Source: an uncultured Hungatella sp. (GTDB lineage Bacteria; Bacillota; Clostridia; Lachnospirales; Lachnospiraceae). From it: a stretch of 64,000 bases of DNA. The stretch is from contig CAJUEJ010000006.1 of NCBI GenBank assembly GCA_910585435.1, positions 62,001 through 126,000 of the forward strand, given 5' to 3'. This document shows positions 1 to 8,446 of this stretch, piece after piece; the stretch's first letter is position 1, and every line of letters begins with the position of its first letter. A program made the translations under genes and the position numbers. The notes under the pieces are model-generated. The model saw only the letters and a list, made by a program, of their open reading frames with translations. It was not told the DNA's origin and did no database searches.

Positions 1-167
1 CAGAAGGCGGAAAACAAGCCCCGCAAATGAATGAAATTGCCTGTCCTATGGTAATCGTAATAATATAAAAATCCTGCGGCAGCAAAAAGCGCCAGCCCTG
101 AAAGGTAATACAGATGGAAATATGCCAGTATCCAACTGAGTGCATAGCAAATCAAATAAACGATCAT
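1..167 (-). CDS. Membrane protein, N-terminal part only (runs off the left edge)
   Basis: An open frame begins at ATG 167 and stays open to base 1, giving about 55 residues. It begins MIVYLICYALSW and is almost wholly hydrophobic, with about two membrane segments broken by a short polar stretch (YYDYHRTGN). A GAAGGA ribosome binding site lies just before the ATG. The family is not recognised; the frame, hydrophobicity and binding site together suggest a real polytopic membrane protein cut by the window edge. It follows ptsI on the same strand, separated by a palindromic element. Confidence 0.55.
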   Translation of the reverse strand, partial: MIVYLICYALSWILAYFHLYYLSGLALFAAAGFLYYYDYHRTGNFIHLRGLFSAF

Positions 168-198
168 AGTCTTGTCCTTCAATGTCCGTATCAGTCTG

Positions 199-359
199 GT
201 ATGACCCGCACCAATTAACCATATTGTTTCACTTGTCTAAATTTCCATCTGCTTCGTTGTCATCGGTCAACGATGCCACCGCATCGCCTCCCTCTTCCGC
301 CTTGCAGGCTGAAAATTTATCCTGCGCGAAACAATATGGTTAATTGGTGCGGGTCATAC
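199..359. repeat. Palindromic intergenic element with 32-bp perfect terminal inverted repeats (copy A)
   Basis: Bases 199-230 and 328-359 are perfect reverse complements over 32 bp, separated by 97 bp. The right arm covers the stop codon of ptsI (TGA at 354-356). The interior contains a 21-base stretch (263-283) identical to bases 47413-47433, and both places continue with CTTGCAG and TGAAAA-type blocks. This suggests a dispersed non-coding element, MITE-like or REP-like, with no reading frame of its own. As RNA the arms would form a long hairpin able to end or protect the ptsI transcript. Confidence 0.7.
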
Positions 360-2072
360 TAGACATTTGATAAACTCTCTCATATAACCTTCTGCTTCTT
401 TAGCCGTAGTAAAGCCCATGACTCTGTCTGCCACTGCCAGAAGCTCCTTTACACTGGACCTGGTAATCATCCTTCTCGCGCCCAGAATGGCAGACGGGCT
501 CATACTGAACTCATTCAGCCCAAATGCCAGCAAAAGAGGAATCATCATGGGATCGCTGGCTGCCTCCCCGCACATTCCCACCTTGATACCAGCTTCTCTT
601 GCACAGCTGATAATATGGCGGATACTGCGCAGCACTGCCGGATTAAAGGGGGAGTACAGATAGGAAACCCTGTCGTTGCCTCTGTCTACAGCCATGGTAT
701 ACTGGGTCAGATCGTTGGTGCCGATGCTGAAGAAGTCCACTTCCCTGGCAAACACATCTGCCATCAGGGATGCCGCCGCTGTCTCCACCATGATACCCAC
801 CTGAATTTCCCTGTTATACGGAATATTCTCCCTGTCTAATTCCTTTTTAACCTCTTCAATCAAAGCCTTCGCTTCCTGGATCTCATCCATACAGGTTACC
901 ATGGGAAGCATAATCTTAATATTGCCAAATGCACTGGCCCGCAAAAGCCCCCGAAGCTGAGGCCGGTAAATATCCTCTTTCCTGTCAAGGCAGAGGCGGA
1001 TAGCACGATATCCCAAAAACGGATTCTCATCCTTCTCAATGCCCATATAGGGAATTTCTTTGTCGCCGCCGATATCCAGGGTACGGATAATCACCGGCTT
1101 TCCCTTTAAAGCGGAGGCAACCTTTTTATAGGCCTGGAACTGCTCCTCCTCCCCAGGCATGGAAGCTCTGTCCATAAACAAAAATTCCGTGCGGAACAGC
1201 CCCACGCCCTCTCCGTCATACAGAAGAACCTTTTCCACATCCTCCGGCTTACCTATATTAGCTGCCAGCCTTACCCTGACACCGTCTTTTGTCACCGCCG
1301 GACGGCCTATGTAGCTTTCCAGCTCCTTCTTCTGCCTTAAAAGCCTCTGTCTCTTTTCCTCGTACCTGGCTTTCTCTGCATCAGGGGGATTTACAAGCAC
1401 AGCTCCTTCATTCCCGTCTACCACCATATCCGTACCGTCTTGTACCAGATCCACAATCCCCGGCACAGCTACCACTGCCGGAATCTCCAATGCCCTGGCC
1501 AGGATAGCGCTGTGGGAAGTTCTGCCCCCAAGCTCTGTCACGATTCCTGCCACATGAGCCGGATTGATGCCTGCTGTCATAGACGGTGTCAAATCCTTTG
1601 CCACTATGATGCTTCCAGCTGGAAGAGAGCCCATATCCACCGGGCTGATACCACGAAGAACCTGCTGTATCCGGATCCTGATATCCTTCATATCCGCTGC
1701 TCTCTGCCGCATCAGTTCATCATCCATGGACGCAAAGACAGCCTCATAGCGGGTGCAGACCGTTTCAACCGCATACTCGCAGCAGACCTCTTCTTCCTGA
1801 ATGGCAATCTCAATCTCCCCAGTCAGCACCGGATCCGCCAGAAGCATCAGATGGCCCTCAAGGATCTCTGCCTCGGCCTCCCCTGCCTTGGCGGCCAGCT
1901 CTGCCGCCAGCGCCCGGGTCCTGGCCCCGGCCTTTTCCAATGCGCCGTGAAAACGCAGTACCTCGGCCTCTGTATCTGCTGCTTTATCCTGACGGATTAT
2001 GAACTCCTCCTCTTTGATAACAACCGCTTTTCCGATTCCGATTCCGGCAGATGCATTGGTTCCCCTATACAC
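354..2072 (-). CDS. ptsI: Phosphoenolpyruvate-protein phosphotransferase, PTS Enzyme I
   Basis: Cytoplasmic Enzyme I transfers phosphate from PEP to HPr as the first step of all PTS uptake. The protein has 572 residues, the usual length. The phosphorylated histidine is His187 in the motif GGRTSHSAI. The C-terminal PEP-binding barrel shows GEGVGLFRTEFLFM, RTLDIGGDK and FFSIGTNDLTQY, and the active-site cysteine lies in VGMCGEAASD. Start ATG 2072 has an AGGAGG site upstream. It lies 26 bp behind ptsH and ends the cdaA-cdaR-ptsH-ptsI run. A second, divergent Enzyme I is encoded at 10243-11874, so this one is taken as the general housekeeping enzyme. Confidence 0.97.
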   Translation of the reverse strand: MYRGTNASAGIGIGKAVVIKEEEFIIRQDKAADTEAEVLRFHGALEKAGARTRALAAELAAKAGEAEAEILEGHLMLLADPVLTGEIEIAIQEEEVCCEYAVETVCTRYEAVFASMDDELMRQRAADMKDIRIRIQQVLRGISPVDMGSLPAGSIIVAKDLTPSMTAGINPAHVAGIVTELGGRTSHSAILARALEIPAVVAVPGIVDLVQDGTDMVVDGNEGAVLVNPPDAEKARYEEKRQRLLRQKKELESYIGRPAVTKDGVRVRLAANIGKPEDVEKVLLYDGEGVGLFRTEFLFMDRASMPGEEEQFQAYKKVASALKGKPVIIRTLDIGGDKEIPYMGIEKDENPFLGYRAIRLCLDRKEDIYRPQLRGLLRASAFGNIKIMLPMVTCMDEIQEAKALIEEVKKELDRENIPYNREIQVGIMVETAAASLMADVFAREVDFFSIGTNDLTQYTMAVDRGNDRVSYLYSPFNPAVLRSIRHIISCAREAGIKVGMCGEAASDPMMIPLLLAFGLNEFSMSPSAILGARRMITRSSVKELLAVADRVMGFTTAKEAEGYMREFIKCLV

Positions 2073-2098
2073 GCTGCATCTCCTCCTTTAACAGTCAA

Positions 2099-2362
2099 TT
2101 ATTCGCCTAAGCCGCTTTCCACGACTTTAATCATGGAATCCAAAGCCTCCTTCTCATCCTCGCCTTCACAGATAAACTCGATTTCGTCTCCGCTCTTCAC
2201 ACATGCCCCAAGAACGCTGAGCACGCTCTTGGCATTGGCCGTAGTATTTCCGATGCGGAAATGGACCTTTGATTTAAATAAAACCGCTTTATTGCAGAGA
2301 ATACCGGCCGGCCTCAGATGAAGACCTGTTAGATTCCTGATCACAACTTTCGCGCTTACCAT
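2099..2362 (-). CDS. ptsH: Phosphocarrier protein HPr
   Basis: HPr carries phosphate from Enzyme I to the sugar-specific EIIA proteins. Starting at ATG 2362 gives an 87-residue protein in which the catalytic histidine falls exactly at position 15 (TGLHLRPAG) and the regulatory serine at position 46 (NAKSVLSVL), the canonical Gram-positive numbering. That numbering and a GAGAGGG site six bases upstream decide the start over longer readings. Ser46 indicates control by HPr kinase and a role with CcpA in catabolite repression. It lies 40 bp behind cdaR and directly before ptsI. Confidence 0.95.
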   Translation of the reverse strand: MVSAKVVIRNLTGLHLRPAGILCNKAVLFKSKVHFRIGNTTANAKSVLSVLGACVKSGDEIEFICEGEDEKEALDSMIKVVESGLGE

Positions 2363-2402
2363 ATGCATCCCTCTCACACATTATTTTATGCATAGCCCAC
2401 AG

Positions 2403-3740
2403 CTATTCTGTCTCCTTCTCTCCTCCTGCACCGCTTCCATGACTGTCTTGTCCGGAATCAGCATCCTCAGCCGAAGTGTCGCTTTCCTCTGATTCGGCAT
2501 TCAGATCTTCTACATGAATCATCACCGGGCTCTGTCCGACCAGCTCAAATCCGTCTCTCAGAAAAACTGTAAATCTTGCCGGATGAATCCCTGCTCCCAT
2601 CCCTGTCACATCCATGGTCAGTGTAATATCATCTGCCCGAATCCGATCCAGATCCTCAGCCAGGCCTCTGATTTGAAGGGTCACGCTGTCATATTCAAAG
2701 TAATAGGAATAATTTTCCCTTCCCCCTTCAAACCTTACGTCCGCCAAATTATACTCTACCTCTTTCACCGTTAATGGTTCCACCTTCAGGGTAACCACTG
2801 CGGCTGTAGCCGAATCATTGGCCATAGTTATATTATCCGGCAAAATCTCTGTCAAGTCAACCTCTACCTGTATATCTCCCGTAGCGCCGTCCACATTCAG
2901 CAGGCTGTCCGGAATCGTCAGCGTGTTGACAGAAGCCAGCGCTGCCTTCAGACCCTCTACGGAAACACTCTTCACATTACATTCCACCCCGGTAAACCGG
3001 TAACCGTCTTCCACTTCTCCGCTTACCTGGAAATCCAGAGCCAGATTTTTAACATTTAAAATAGTTACATGGTAATCTACCTCTTCGATGTTTAGCTTTA
3101 CCTCTGCCCCCAGATTCAGTTCATTGTCATTGGCATCATAGAATTTGACTCTGGCACTGCCATCCTGATCGGAATTGATGCCGTCTATCTTAAGCTCCAC
3201 TCCCGCCGAGCTGATCTGCCCTACATCAGATACTGCGCCTGTCACATACACATACCCGGGATTCAATGTAACCTGCCCCAGTGCATATCCTTCCTGCTCT
3301 GTCCCCACTGTGTGAGGCCTGAGATCAAAACGCTTCCTCTGCAAAGGCTCTGTCTTAATCTGCACCACCCCGGGCTTCACCGTAGGCGTTCCCTCGATGA
3401 GGGAGCGGACACTGTCGTTGGCGATCTCCACCTGCACCGGTATGGAGCCTGTCACATCGTACAGCTGGGACAAATCCGCAAAAGCATAAAAATCACTGGC
3501 AGTGATCCGGTACTGATCCCTGACCCGCACCTCATAACTGACAGTAACCGTATTCTTCCCCTGCAGCTCATATGTCAGATTGGATTTCTCCAAAATATTT
3601 TCATTCACCATCTCCACTGCAACCGTTCTGGTCTCTGTCATCAGAGGATTGGACACATTTACCATAATCAGCCACATAAAGATGGCCAGAACCACAGCCA
3701 GAATCTTAAGTCCCAGATTATTTGTCAGCCTTTCTTTCAT
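2403..3740 (-). CDS. cdaR: CdaR-like YbbR-domain protein, regulator of diadenylate cyclase
   Basis: CdaR is a membrane-anchored extracytoplasmic protein that binds and modulates CdaA. The 445 residues begin with an uncleaved membrane anchor (LKILAVVLAIFMWLIMVNV, about 10-28), typical of the family. Several beta-rich YbbR repeats follow, recognisable by blocks such as YVYVTGAVSDVGQISSA and VTLQIRGLAEDLDRIRADD. The tail is rich in Ser, Asp and Glu (last ~35 residues) and looks disordered. The start overlaps the end of cdaA by 23 bp, which ties the two together by translation, as in other Firmicutes. Confidence 0.9.
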   Translation of the reverse strand: MKERLTNNLGLKILAVVLAIFMWLIMVNVSNPLMTETRTVAVEMVNENILEKSNLTYELQGKNTVTVSYEVRVRDQYRITASDFYAFADLSQLYDVTGSIPVQVEIANDSVRSLIEGTPTVKPGVVQIKTEPLQRKRFDLRPHTVGTEQEGYALGQVTLNPGYVYVTGAVSDVGQISSAGVELKIDGINSDQDGSARVKFYDANDNELNLGAEVKLNIEEVDYHVTILNVKNLALDFQVSGEVEDGYRFTGVECNVKSVSVEGLKAALASVNTLTIPDSLLNVDGATGDIQVEVDLTEILPDNITMANDSATAAVVTLKVEPLTVKEVEYNLADVRFEGGRENYSYYFEYDSVTLQIRGLAEDLDRIRADDITLTMDVTGMGAGIHPARFTVFLRDGFELVGQSPVMIHVEDLNAESEESDTSAEDADSGQDSHGSGAGGEKETE

Positions 3741-4596
3741 CTTTCAGCCTTCCCTTCCAAATTCTGAACCGGTTCCCATGCTCTTCCTCCGGGCCCAGCT
3801 TCTCTGACAATGCCTTTTTCAGGCTGTCCGCATCGCTGATTCTCGTCAAACCTCCGTTCTCTGCCAGCGTAATCCGCCCGGTCTCCTCCGACACTACGAT
3901 AGTCAGGCTGTCTGTGGTCTCGCTGATTCCCACTGCCGCCCGGTGCCTGGTTCCCAGATCCTTGCTGATGCTGGTATTGTCAGAAAGGGGCAGATAACAG
4001 GTAGCTGCCACCACACGATTCCCGCGTATCACAACCGCGCCGTCATGAAGAGGCGTGTTGTGTTCAAAAATATTAATCAACAGCTGACTGGTTACCACTC
4101 CGTCAACTTCAATTCCCGTTCTCTCTATATCTTTTAAGGAGGTCTCCTGCTCTATCACCATCAAAGCGCCAGTCTTGGCCTTCCCCAGCTCCACGGAAGC
4201 TCTCACCAGTTCATTGATAGTCTTCTCCGTAAATACATCATCAGAGACTTTATTTCCCTCAAAAGGAATAATGTTGGTCAGAATATTCCTGCTTCCCAGC
4301 TGCTCCAGCGCCTTTCTAAGCTCCGGCTGAAAAATAATCACCAGAGCTGTGGTGGCCACCAGGGCGATCTTTTCCAGGATCCACAAAATAGTATACAGAT
4401 TCAAAATCCAGGCAATAAACGTAAATGCCAGAATCACAAGGATTCCCTTCAGCAGCGTCCATGCCCTGGTATTCTTGATCCACACCATAATCTCATAGAT
4501 CAGGAAAGCAATAATGACAATCTCCAATATATTTGTCCTGCTGATCTTGGGCAAAAACGAAAGCCAGGAATAAAGTGTATCGATTATATCTGTCAT
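3718..4596 (-). CDS. cdaA: Diadenylate cyclase CdaA (c-di-AMP synthase)
   Basis: Converts two ATP to cyclic di-AMP, the messenger controlling potassium and osmolyte balance and cell-wall state. The 292-residue protein has three N-terminal membrane segments (about 20-40, 50-66, 72-88), then the DisA_N domain with both catalytic motifs: DGA at 185-187 (LHDGAVVI) and RHR at 217-219 (GTRHRAAVG). The start ATG 4596 follows an AGGTG-type site. The usual third partner glmM is not next to it; ptsH and ptsI follow cdaR instead. Confidence 0.95.
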   Translation of the reverse strand: MTDIIDTLYSWLSFLPKISRTNILEIVIIAFLIYEIMVWIKNTRAWTLLKGILVILAFTFIAWILNLYTILWILEKIALVATTALVIIFQPELRKALEQLGSRNILTNIIPFEGNKVSDDVFTEKTINELVRASVELGKAKTGALMVIEQETSLKDIERTGIEVDGVVTSQLLINIFEHNTPLHDGAVVIRGNRVVAATCYLPLSDNTSISKDLGTRHRAAVGISETTDSLTIVVSEETGRITLAENGGLTRISDADSLKKALSEKLGPEEEHGNRFRIWKGRLKDERKADK

Positions 4597-4667
4597 GTCT
4601 TCACCTGCCTCATACCAAATCTGTCAAAACCTCTGCAAAGCTCCCCCGCCAGTATACCTGCACCAGG

Positions 4668-5630
4668 CTACCTTTCCATCTCTCCTCTCACATTCCTCCG
4701 CGCTTTTGTGCTGTTGATTTTCTGCACCTTCACATCCGGGGTCGAGATGGTAATCTTGGGAACTGCTTTTACATAATAATAATAATCATCGTCTTCAAAC
4801 TGTGTGTATTCCGTCCTGCTGTAATCCACGGAAAAAATCAGGAAATTATAGATGCCTGCGATCACCATGGAGCCTAAAGTGCCCAGCAAAAGCTCAACCA
4901 TAGGCACCGATACGTTAAATATATAATTTCCTATAAAAATCACTGTCAGCTGGGCGATGGATCCGATGACAATGGCGATCACCCACGCGTAATCAATAGA
5001 CAGCCGCCTGATTAAATATACTGCCAAAACCCCTACCATGGAGGAAATAATCATCACCATCATAAGCCTGTTGCTTATCATGGACTTCATGATCTGGACA
5101 TACTTCTGGGTAATGTCCAGAGACGCGTCATTGGTTAAAACCCCTGCGTTCTGCTTCACGTACTGAAGAATATAATAGACGAACGTACCGCACCCTACGG
5201 GAACCGCTGCAACCGGAGTTTTAGACAGCCCCACCAGGAGAGGAAGGGCATAGGGAATCTTCAGGATATAAAAAATAGGCGTCAGCAAAAGCAGATAGCT
5301 GTCTCCCGGCTGAAAACCGTAATACAGAATGGCCACCATCAATAAACAGACGGAAAAAACCAGTGTCAGCTCCATTGATACTGTGCTGATGTGTGCCAGT
5401 ACCAGGGCTCCCGCAAGAATGACCGTGACACCGTAAGGCATCATGGAGCAGATTAGCGCTAGCACTGTCAGCATGGCTGCGCTGTTTAACCTGGTCATGA
5501 AACCTACATTTTTGCTAATCAGCAAAAAGGTTACAAGGCTTAGTGAAAAACGGATGACGGGAGTCAAAAACATCTCAAATCTGCTGTAAAACAGCTTCAT
5601 CTTTTCTTTAAATACCAGTATTGCGATCAT
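4668..5630 (-). CDS. Polytopic membrane protein of unknown function
   Basis: The 320-residue protein has about eight to ten hydrophobic segments between residues 20 and 275 and a charged cytoplasmic tail containing an acidic DDDYYYYV stretch. No enzyme or transporter motif is recognised. An AAGGAGG site precedes ATG 5630. The start overlaps the end of the preceding membrane-protein gene by 23 bp, and the stop lies about 70 bp before cdaA, so the two membrane genes probably form the head of the cda operon. A link to c-di-AMP signalling or envelope function is inferred from position only. Confidence 0.75.
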   Translation of the reverse strand: MIAILVFKEKMKLFYSRFEMFLTPVIRFSLSLVTFLLISKNVGFMTRLNSAAMLTVLALICSMMPYGVTVILAGALVLAHISTVSMELTLVFSVCLLMVAILYYGFQPGDSYLLLLTPIFYILKIPYALPLLVGLSKTPVAAVPVGCGTFVYYILQYVKQNAGVLTNDASLDITQKYVQIMKSMISNRLMMVMIISSMVGVLAVYLIRRLSIDYAWVIAIVIGSIAQLTVIFIGNYIFNVSVPMVELLLGTLGSMVIAGIYNFLIFSVDYSRTEYTQFEDDDYYYYVKAVPKITISTPDVKVQKINSTKARRNVRGEMER

Positions 5631-6054
5631 GTCTTCGAACCTCCTTGCCTAATTCCTTCGTCCTGCTCTGGAACTCATACCGCTTTTCCAGCCGCCTCAG
5701 TCTTGCAATATACATTTTCTGCTCCTGCAGGCCATGATTATACCTTTTTACGCTGACTATCAGGGCAATCAGCAGATAGCACACCAGCCCTGCGCCATAA
5801 TATCTGGCATACCTAACCGCCTGCACCTGAAGGGCAGCAAAATCCATAGAGGCAAAAATCTCCTCCGCCCGGTATAAAATAACCAGCAAAAAGCCCAGAG
5901 CCCAACAGAGAGTATATCCAAAAAACGCTCTCAGCAGGTTCCGGCTTATATAATCGCTTTTAAAATACCGATTTACTAATGAAATATATTTTTTCTGATG
6001 ATTCTCAAACATGGAAATGTTGGTCATCAGCTTTATCTTATCTTCGTTTAGCAC
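5608..6054 (-). CDS. Small membrane protein of unknown function
   Basis: About 148 residues with two hydrophobic segments (near residues 42-62 and 85-106) and a basic C-terminal coiled region (LRRLEKRYEFQSRTKELG). GTG 6054 is preferred because GAGGTG lies six bases before it, whereas that same site touches the ATG at 6060; a start at 6075 would place the site inside the gene. The end overlaps the following membrane gene. No family is recognised. The region 6076-6153 upstream is a short gap with no clear terminator. Confidence 0.6.
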   Translation of the reverse strand: MLNEDKIKLMTNISMFENHQKKYISLVNRYFKSDYISRNLLRAFFGYTLCWALGFLLVILYRAEEIFASMDFAALQVQAVRYARYYGAGLVCYLLIALIVSVKRYNHGLQEQKMYIARLRRLEKRYEFQSRTKELGKEVRRHDRNTGI

Positions 6055-6153
6055 TGCCATCACCTCACTATGCAATTATGCTAATAGATTATTTTAGTAT
6101 AGCACAGATTTTTGTTGCTGGCAATGCTATCTGAATTTTTATTCATAACCCTT

Positions 6154-7368
6154 TTATTCATAGCGCAACGCGTCAATCGGGTCTGCCTTGGCTGCTTTAG
6201 AGGCAGGGTAGATTCCGAAAAAGATACCCACCAGTGCGGAGAAGGAAACCGCCATGATGATAACGCCGGGCTTTACCACAGTCCCAACGCCCAGAGCCAT
6301 GCCGCCCAGGGATACCAGGCCTACACCGATGAGTATGCCGATGATTCCTCCGCAGGCCGAAAGAATGGCTGATTCCGTCAGAAACTGTATCATAATATCC
6401 CTTGTCTTGGCCCCCAGGGACTTTCGGATACCGATCTCCCTGGTTCTCTCGGTCACGGATACCAGCATAATATTCATGATTCCGATTCCGCCTACTAAAA
6501 GGGAGATGGCCGCAATACCGCCTACTGCCATAGACAGGCCCCCCATCATAGAGTCAACCTGGGTCATCTCGTCCATGGCCGTATTCGTACGGAAATCTCC
6601 AGGCTCCCGGCCTTTGGACTTGGCTACGTACGTGGTCAGCCTGTTCATAAACTGGCTGAAGTCAATGTCCTCCCTGGCATACAGATGAAGATAGTAAAAA
6701 TAATCGTTGGGCCAGGTTAAAATGGTATAGGGCAGGAAGGCGCTTCCTCTCTCCTTGGAGCCGCCGCCCATCATCAGAGCCTGGAACGCATTGATATCCT
6801 CCTTGTAGACGCCTACCACCGTGTAGGTATCCGTATCGCCGTAGATGGTGGTGCGGAAGGTCTTTCCCACGGCATTTTCCTCGCCGAACAGCATTCTGGC
6901 ACTGTCCACATCCATCACCACGTTCTTCCTTCTGCCCAGAATGTCTCCCTCATTCAGATACCGGCCGTACACAATATCCACCGGCTGTACATCGATGTAA
7001 TTGTAGTCAATGCCGGTGTAATCAAAATTCAGGGTGGTTCTCTTGTAGATGGCTTCCGCAGAGGTGGCGGCGCTGCTGTCGATGTAAGTGATCTCGTCTC
7101 CGAAAACCTCCTTCACCCGCGCCAGATCATCCAGGGTAAAATAATCGCTCTGCCGCACATCGTCCACCCAGTAGCCGATGCTGACATAGGCCTGGGTGAT
7201 TCCCACATTCTTATACAAATCGGAAAACAGGCTGCGCATGGTGTCTCCGATGGACACGATGGAGATAACGGAGCCGATTCCGATGATGATGCCCAGCATG
7301 GTTAAGAATGACCGCATCTTGTTGGCCTTTATGGCGGAAAATGCCATAGCCATATTCTCAAATAACAT
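6154..7368 (-). CDS. MacB-type ABC transporter permease (FtsX/MacB family)
   Basis: Permease half of a mechanotransmission ABC exporter. About 404 residues: a first membrane helix near the N-terminus (FLTMLGIIIGIGSVISIVSI), a large extracytoplasmic MacB_PCD domain, and three C-terminal helices in the FtsX domain, including the signature SVTERTREIGIRKSLGA. ATG 7368 has AGGAGG seven bases upstream, so the longer in-frame extension is discarded. It overlaps the end of the ATPase gene by 11 bp. With the ATPase and the membrane-fusion protein upstream it forms a complete MacAB-like pump, probably exporting a peptide or antimicrobial. Confidence 0.92.
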   Translation of the reverse strand: MLFENMAMAFSAIKANKMRSFLTMLGIIIGIGSVISIVSIGDTMRSLFSDLYKNVGITQAYVSIGYWVDDVRQSDYFTLDDLARVKEVFGDEITYIDSSAATSAEAIYKRTTLNFDYTGIDYNYIDVQPVDIVYGRYLNEGDILGRRKNVVMDVDSARMLFGEENAVGKTFRTTIYGDTDTYTVVGVYKEDINAFQALMMGGGSKERGSAFLPYTILTWPNDYFYYLHLYAREDIDFSQFMNRLTTYVAKSKGREPGDFRTNTAMDEMTQVDSMMGGLSMAVGGIAAISLLVGGIGIMNIMLVSVTERTREIGIRKSLGAKTRDIMIQFLTESAILSACGGIIGILIGVGLVSLGGMALGVGTVVKPGVIIMAVSFSALVGIFFGIYPASKAAKADPIDALRYE

Positions 7369-8311
7369 GTGGATCCTCCTTTCCCGGCCGGATGCCCCGG
7401 CCCTGCTCATTCAGGTCGTCCGCCCCGGCAATTCCGGCAGGCATTCTCACAGGAGCTGTCCTGGCTGCCTCGCGTTCCCTCATGTCATCGGGCTGGGCCG
7501 CCCACAGCTCCTCCGCCAGCGGCTCTGTCTGGTCTGTCCGGAGGCTCCGTTCCCCGTCCTCCTTCTTTCTGTATGTATCGCTGATAATCACTCCGTCCTG
7601 GAAACGGACGATCCGGTCCGTAAAGGCGGCAATATTCTCCTCATGGGTAACCACCACCACCGTGGCCCCTTCCTTGTGCAGATCTGAAAACAGCTGCATG
7701 ATCTCCTCGGAGGCCGCTGTGTCTAAGTTTCCCGTAGGCTCATCTGCCAGGATAAGAGGCGGTTCGTTGGCCAGGGCCCTGGCGATGGCGACTCTCTGCC
7801 GCTGCCCGCCGGACAATTCATTGGGCATGTGGTCCGCCCTGCTTTCCAGCCCCACCCGTTTTAAAAGCTCCATGGCCCTCTCCCGCCGCTCCTTCTTCCC
7901 CTTCTTTGCATAGGTCATGGGAAGCTCCACATTTTTTAAGGCTGAGGTCCGTGAGATCAGGTTAAAGGATTGGAACACAAACCCGATCTTAAAGTTGCGG
8001 ATCTCCGATAGCTCGTTGGGATTCATGGAGGCCGTGTCGATTCCGTCAAGATAATAATGCCCCAGGGTAGGTCTGTCCAGGCATCCTAAGATGTTCATGA
8101 GAGTGGATTTGCCGGATCCGGATTTTCCCATGATGGCCACAAATTCTCCCCGTTTTATAGTCAGATTGATCTTCTTAAGTCCAAGGACCTTAATCAGGCC
8201 GGTATCGTAGATCTTAACCAGATTCTCCAGCACAATCAGGTTCTCGCTGACATTTTCCGTCAGATAAGAAGGAATTTTTCGTTTCTTCCATGTTAATGAT
8301 ATTGTTTTCAT
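7358..8311 (-). CDS. MacB-type ABC transporter ATP-binding protein
   Basis: ATPase partner of the MacB-type permease. Walker A is GKSGSGKST, the signature is LSGGQRQRVAIARAL, Walker B is LILADEPTGNLD and the switch histidine follows in VVVVTHE. After the ATPase domain come about 70 extra residues rich in Arg, Glu and Ala with no recognised fold. ATG 8311 is chosen because GGAG lies about nine bases upstream; a TTG at 8346 is in frame but poorly supported. The 8347-8446 gap before it holds no gene. Confidence 0.9.
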   Translation of the reverse strand: MKTISLTWKKRKIPSYLTENVSENLIVLENLVKIYDTGLIKVLGLKKINLTIKRGEFVAIMGKSGSGKSTLMNILGCLDRPTLGHYYLDGIDTASMNPNELSEIRNFKIGFVFQSFNLISRTSALKNVELPMTYAKKGKKERRERAMELLKRVGLESRADHMPNELSGGQRQRVAIARALANEPPLILADEPTGNLDTAASEEIMQLFSDLHKEGATVVVVTHEENIAAFTDRIVRFQDGVIISDTYRKKEDGERSLRTDQTEPLAEELWAAQPDDMREREAARTAPVRMPAGIAGADDLNEQGRGIRPGKEDPHVI

Positions 8312-8446
8312 TTTGCCAGTCTCCATTCTGCCGTCAGATTTCAATCTCAGGTAACCGTTTCCTGCATTGGCACTGCATTGAGGTTACAGCCGACGCCGTA
8401 TTTTCCAAAACGCCACAGTACAGTACCAGTGCCGCAGTCCTGACGG

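Noticed and set aside
1440..2321. A 293-codon plus-strand frame over ptsI and ptsH
   Set aside because: It lies antisense to two certain genes and has Cys- and His-rich shadow composition.
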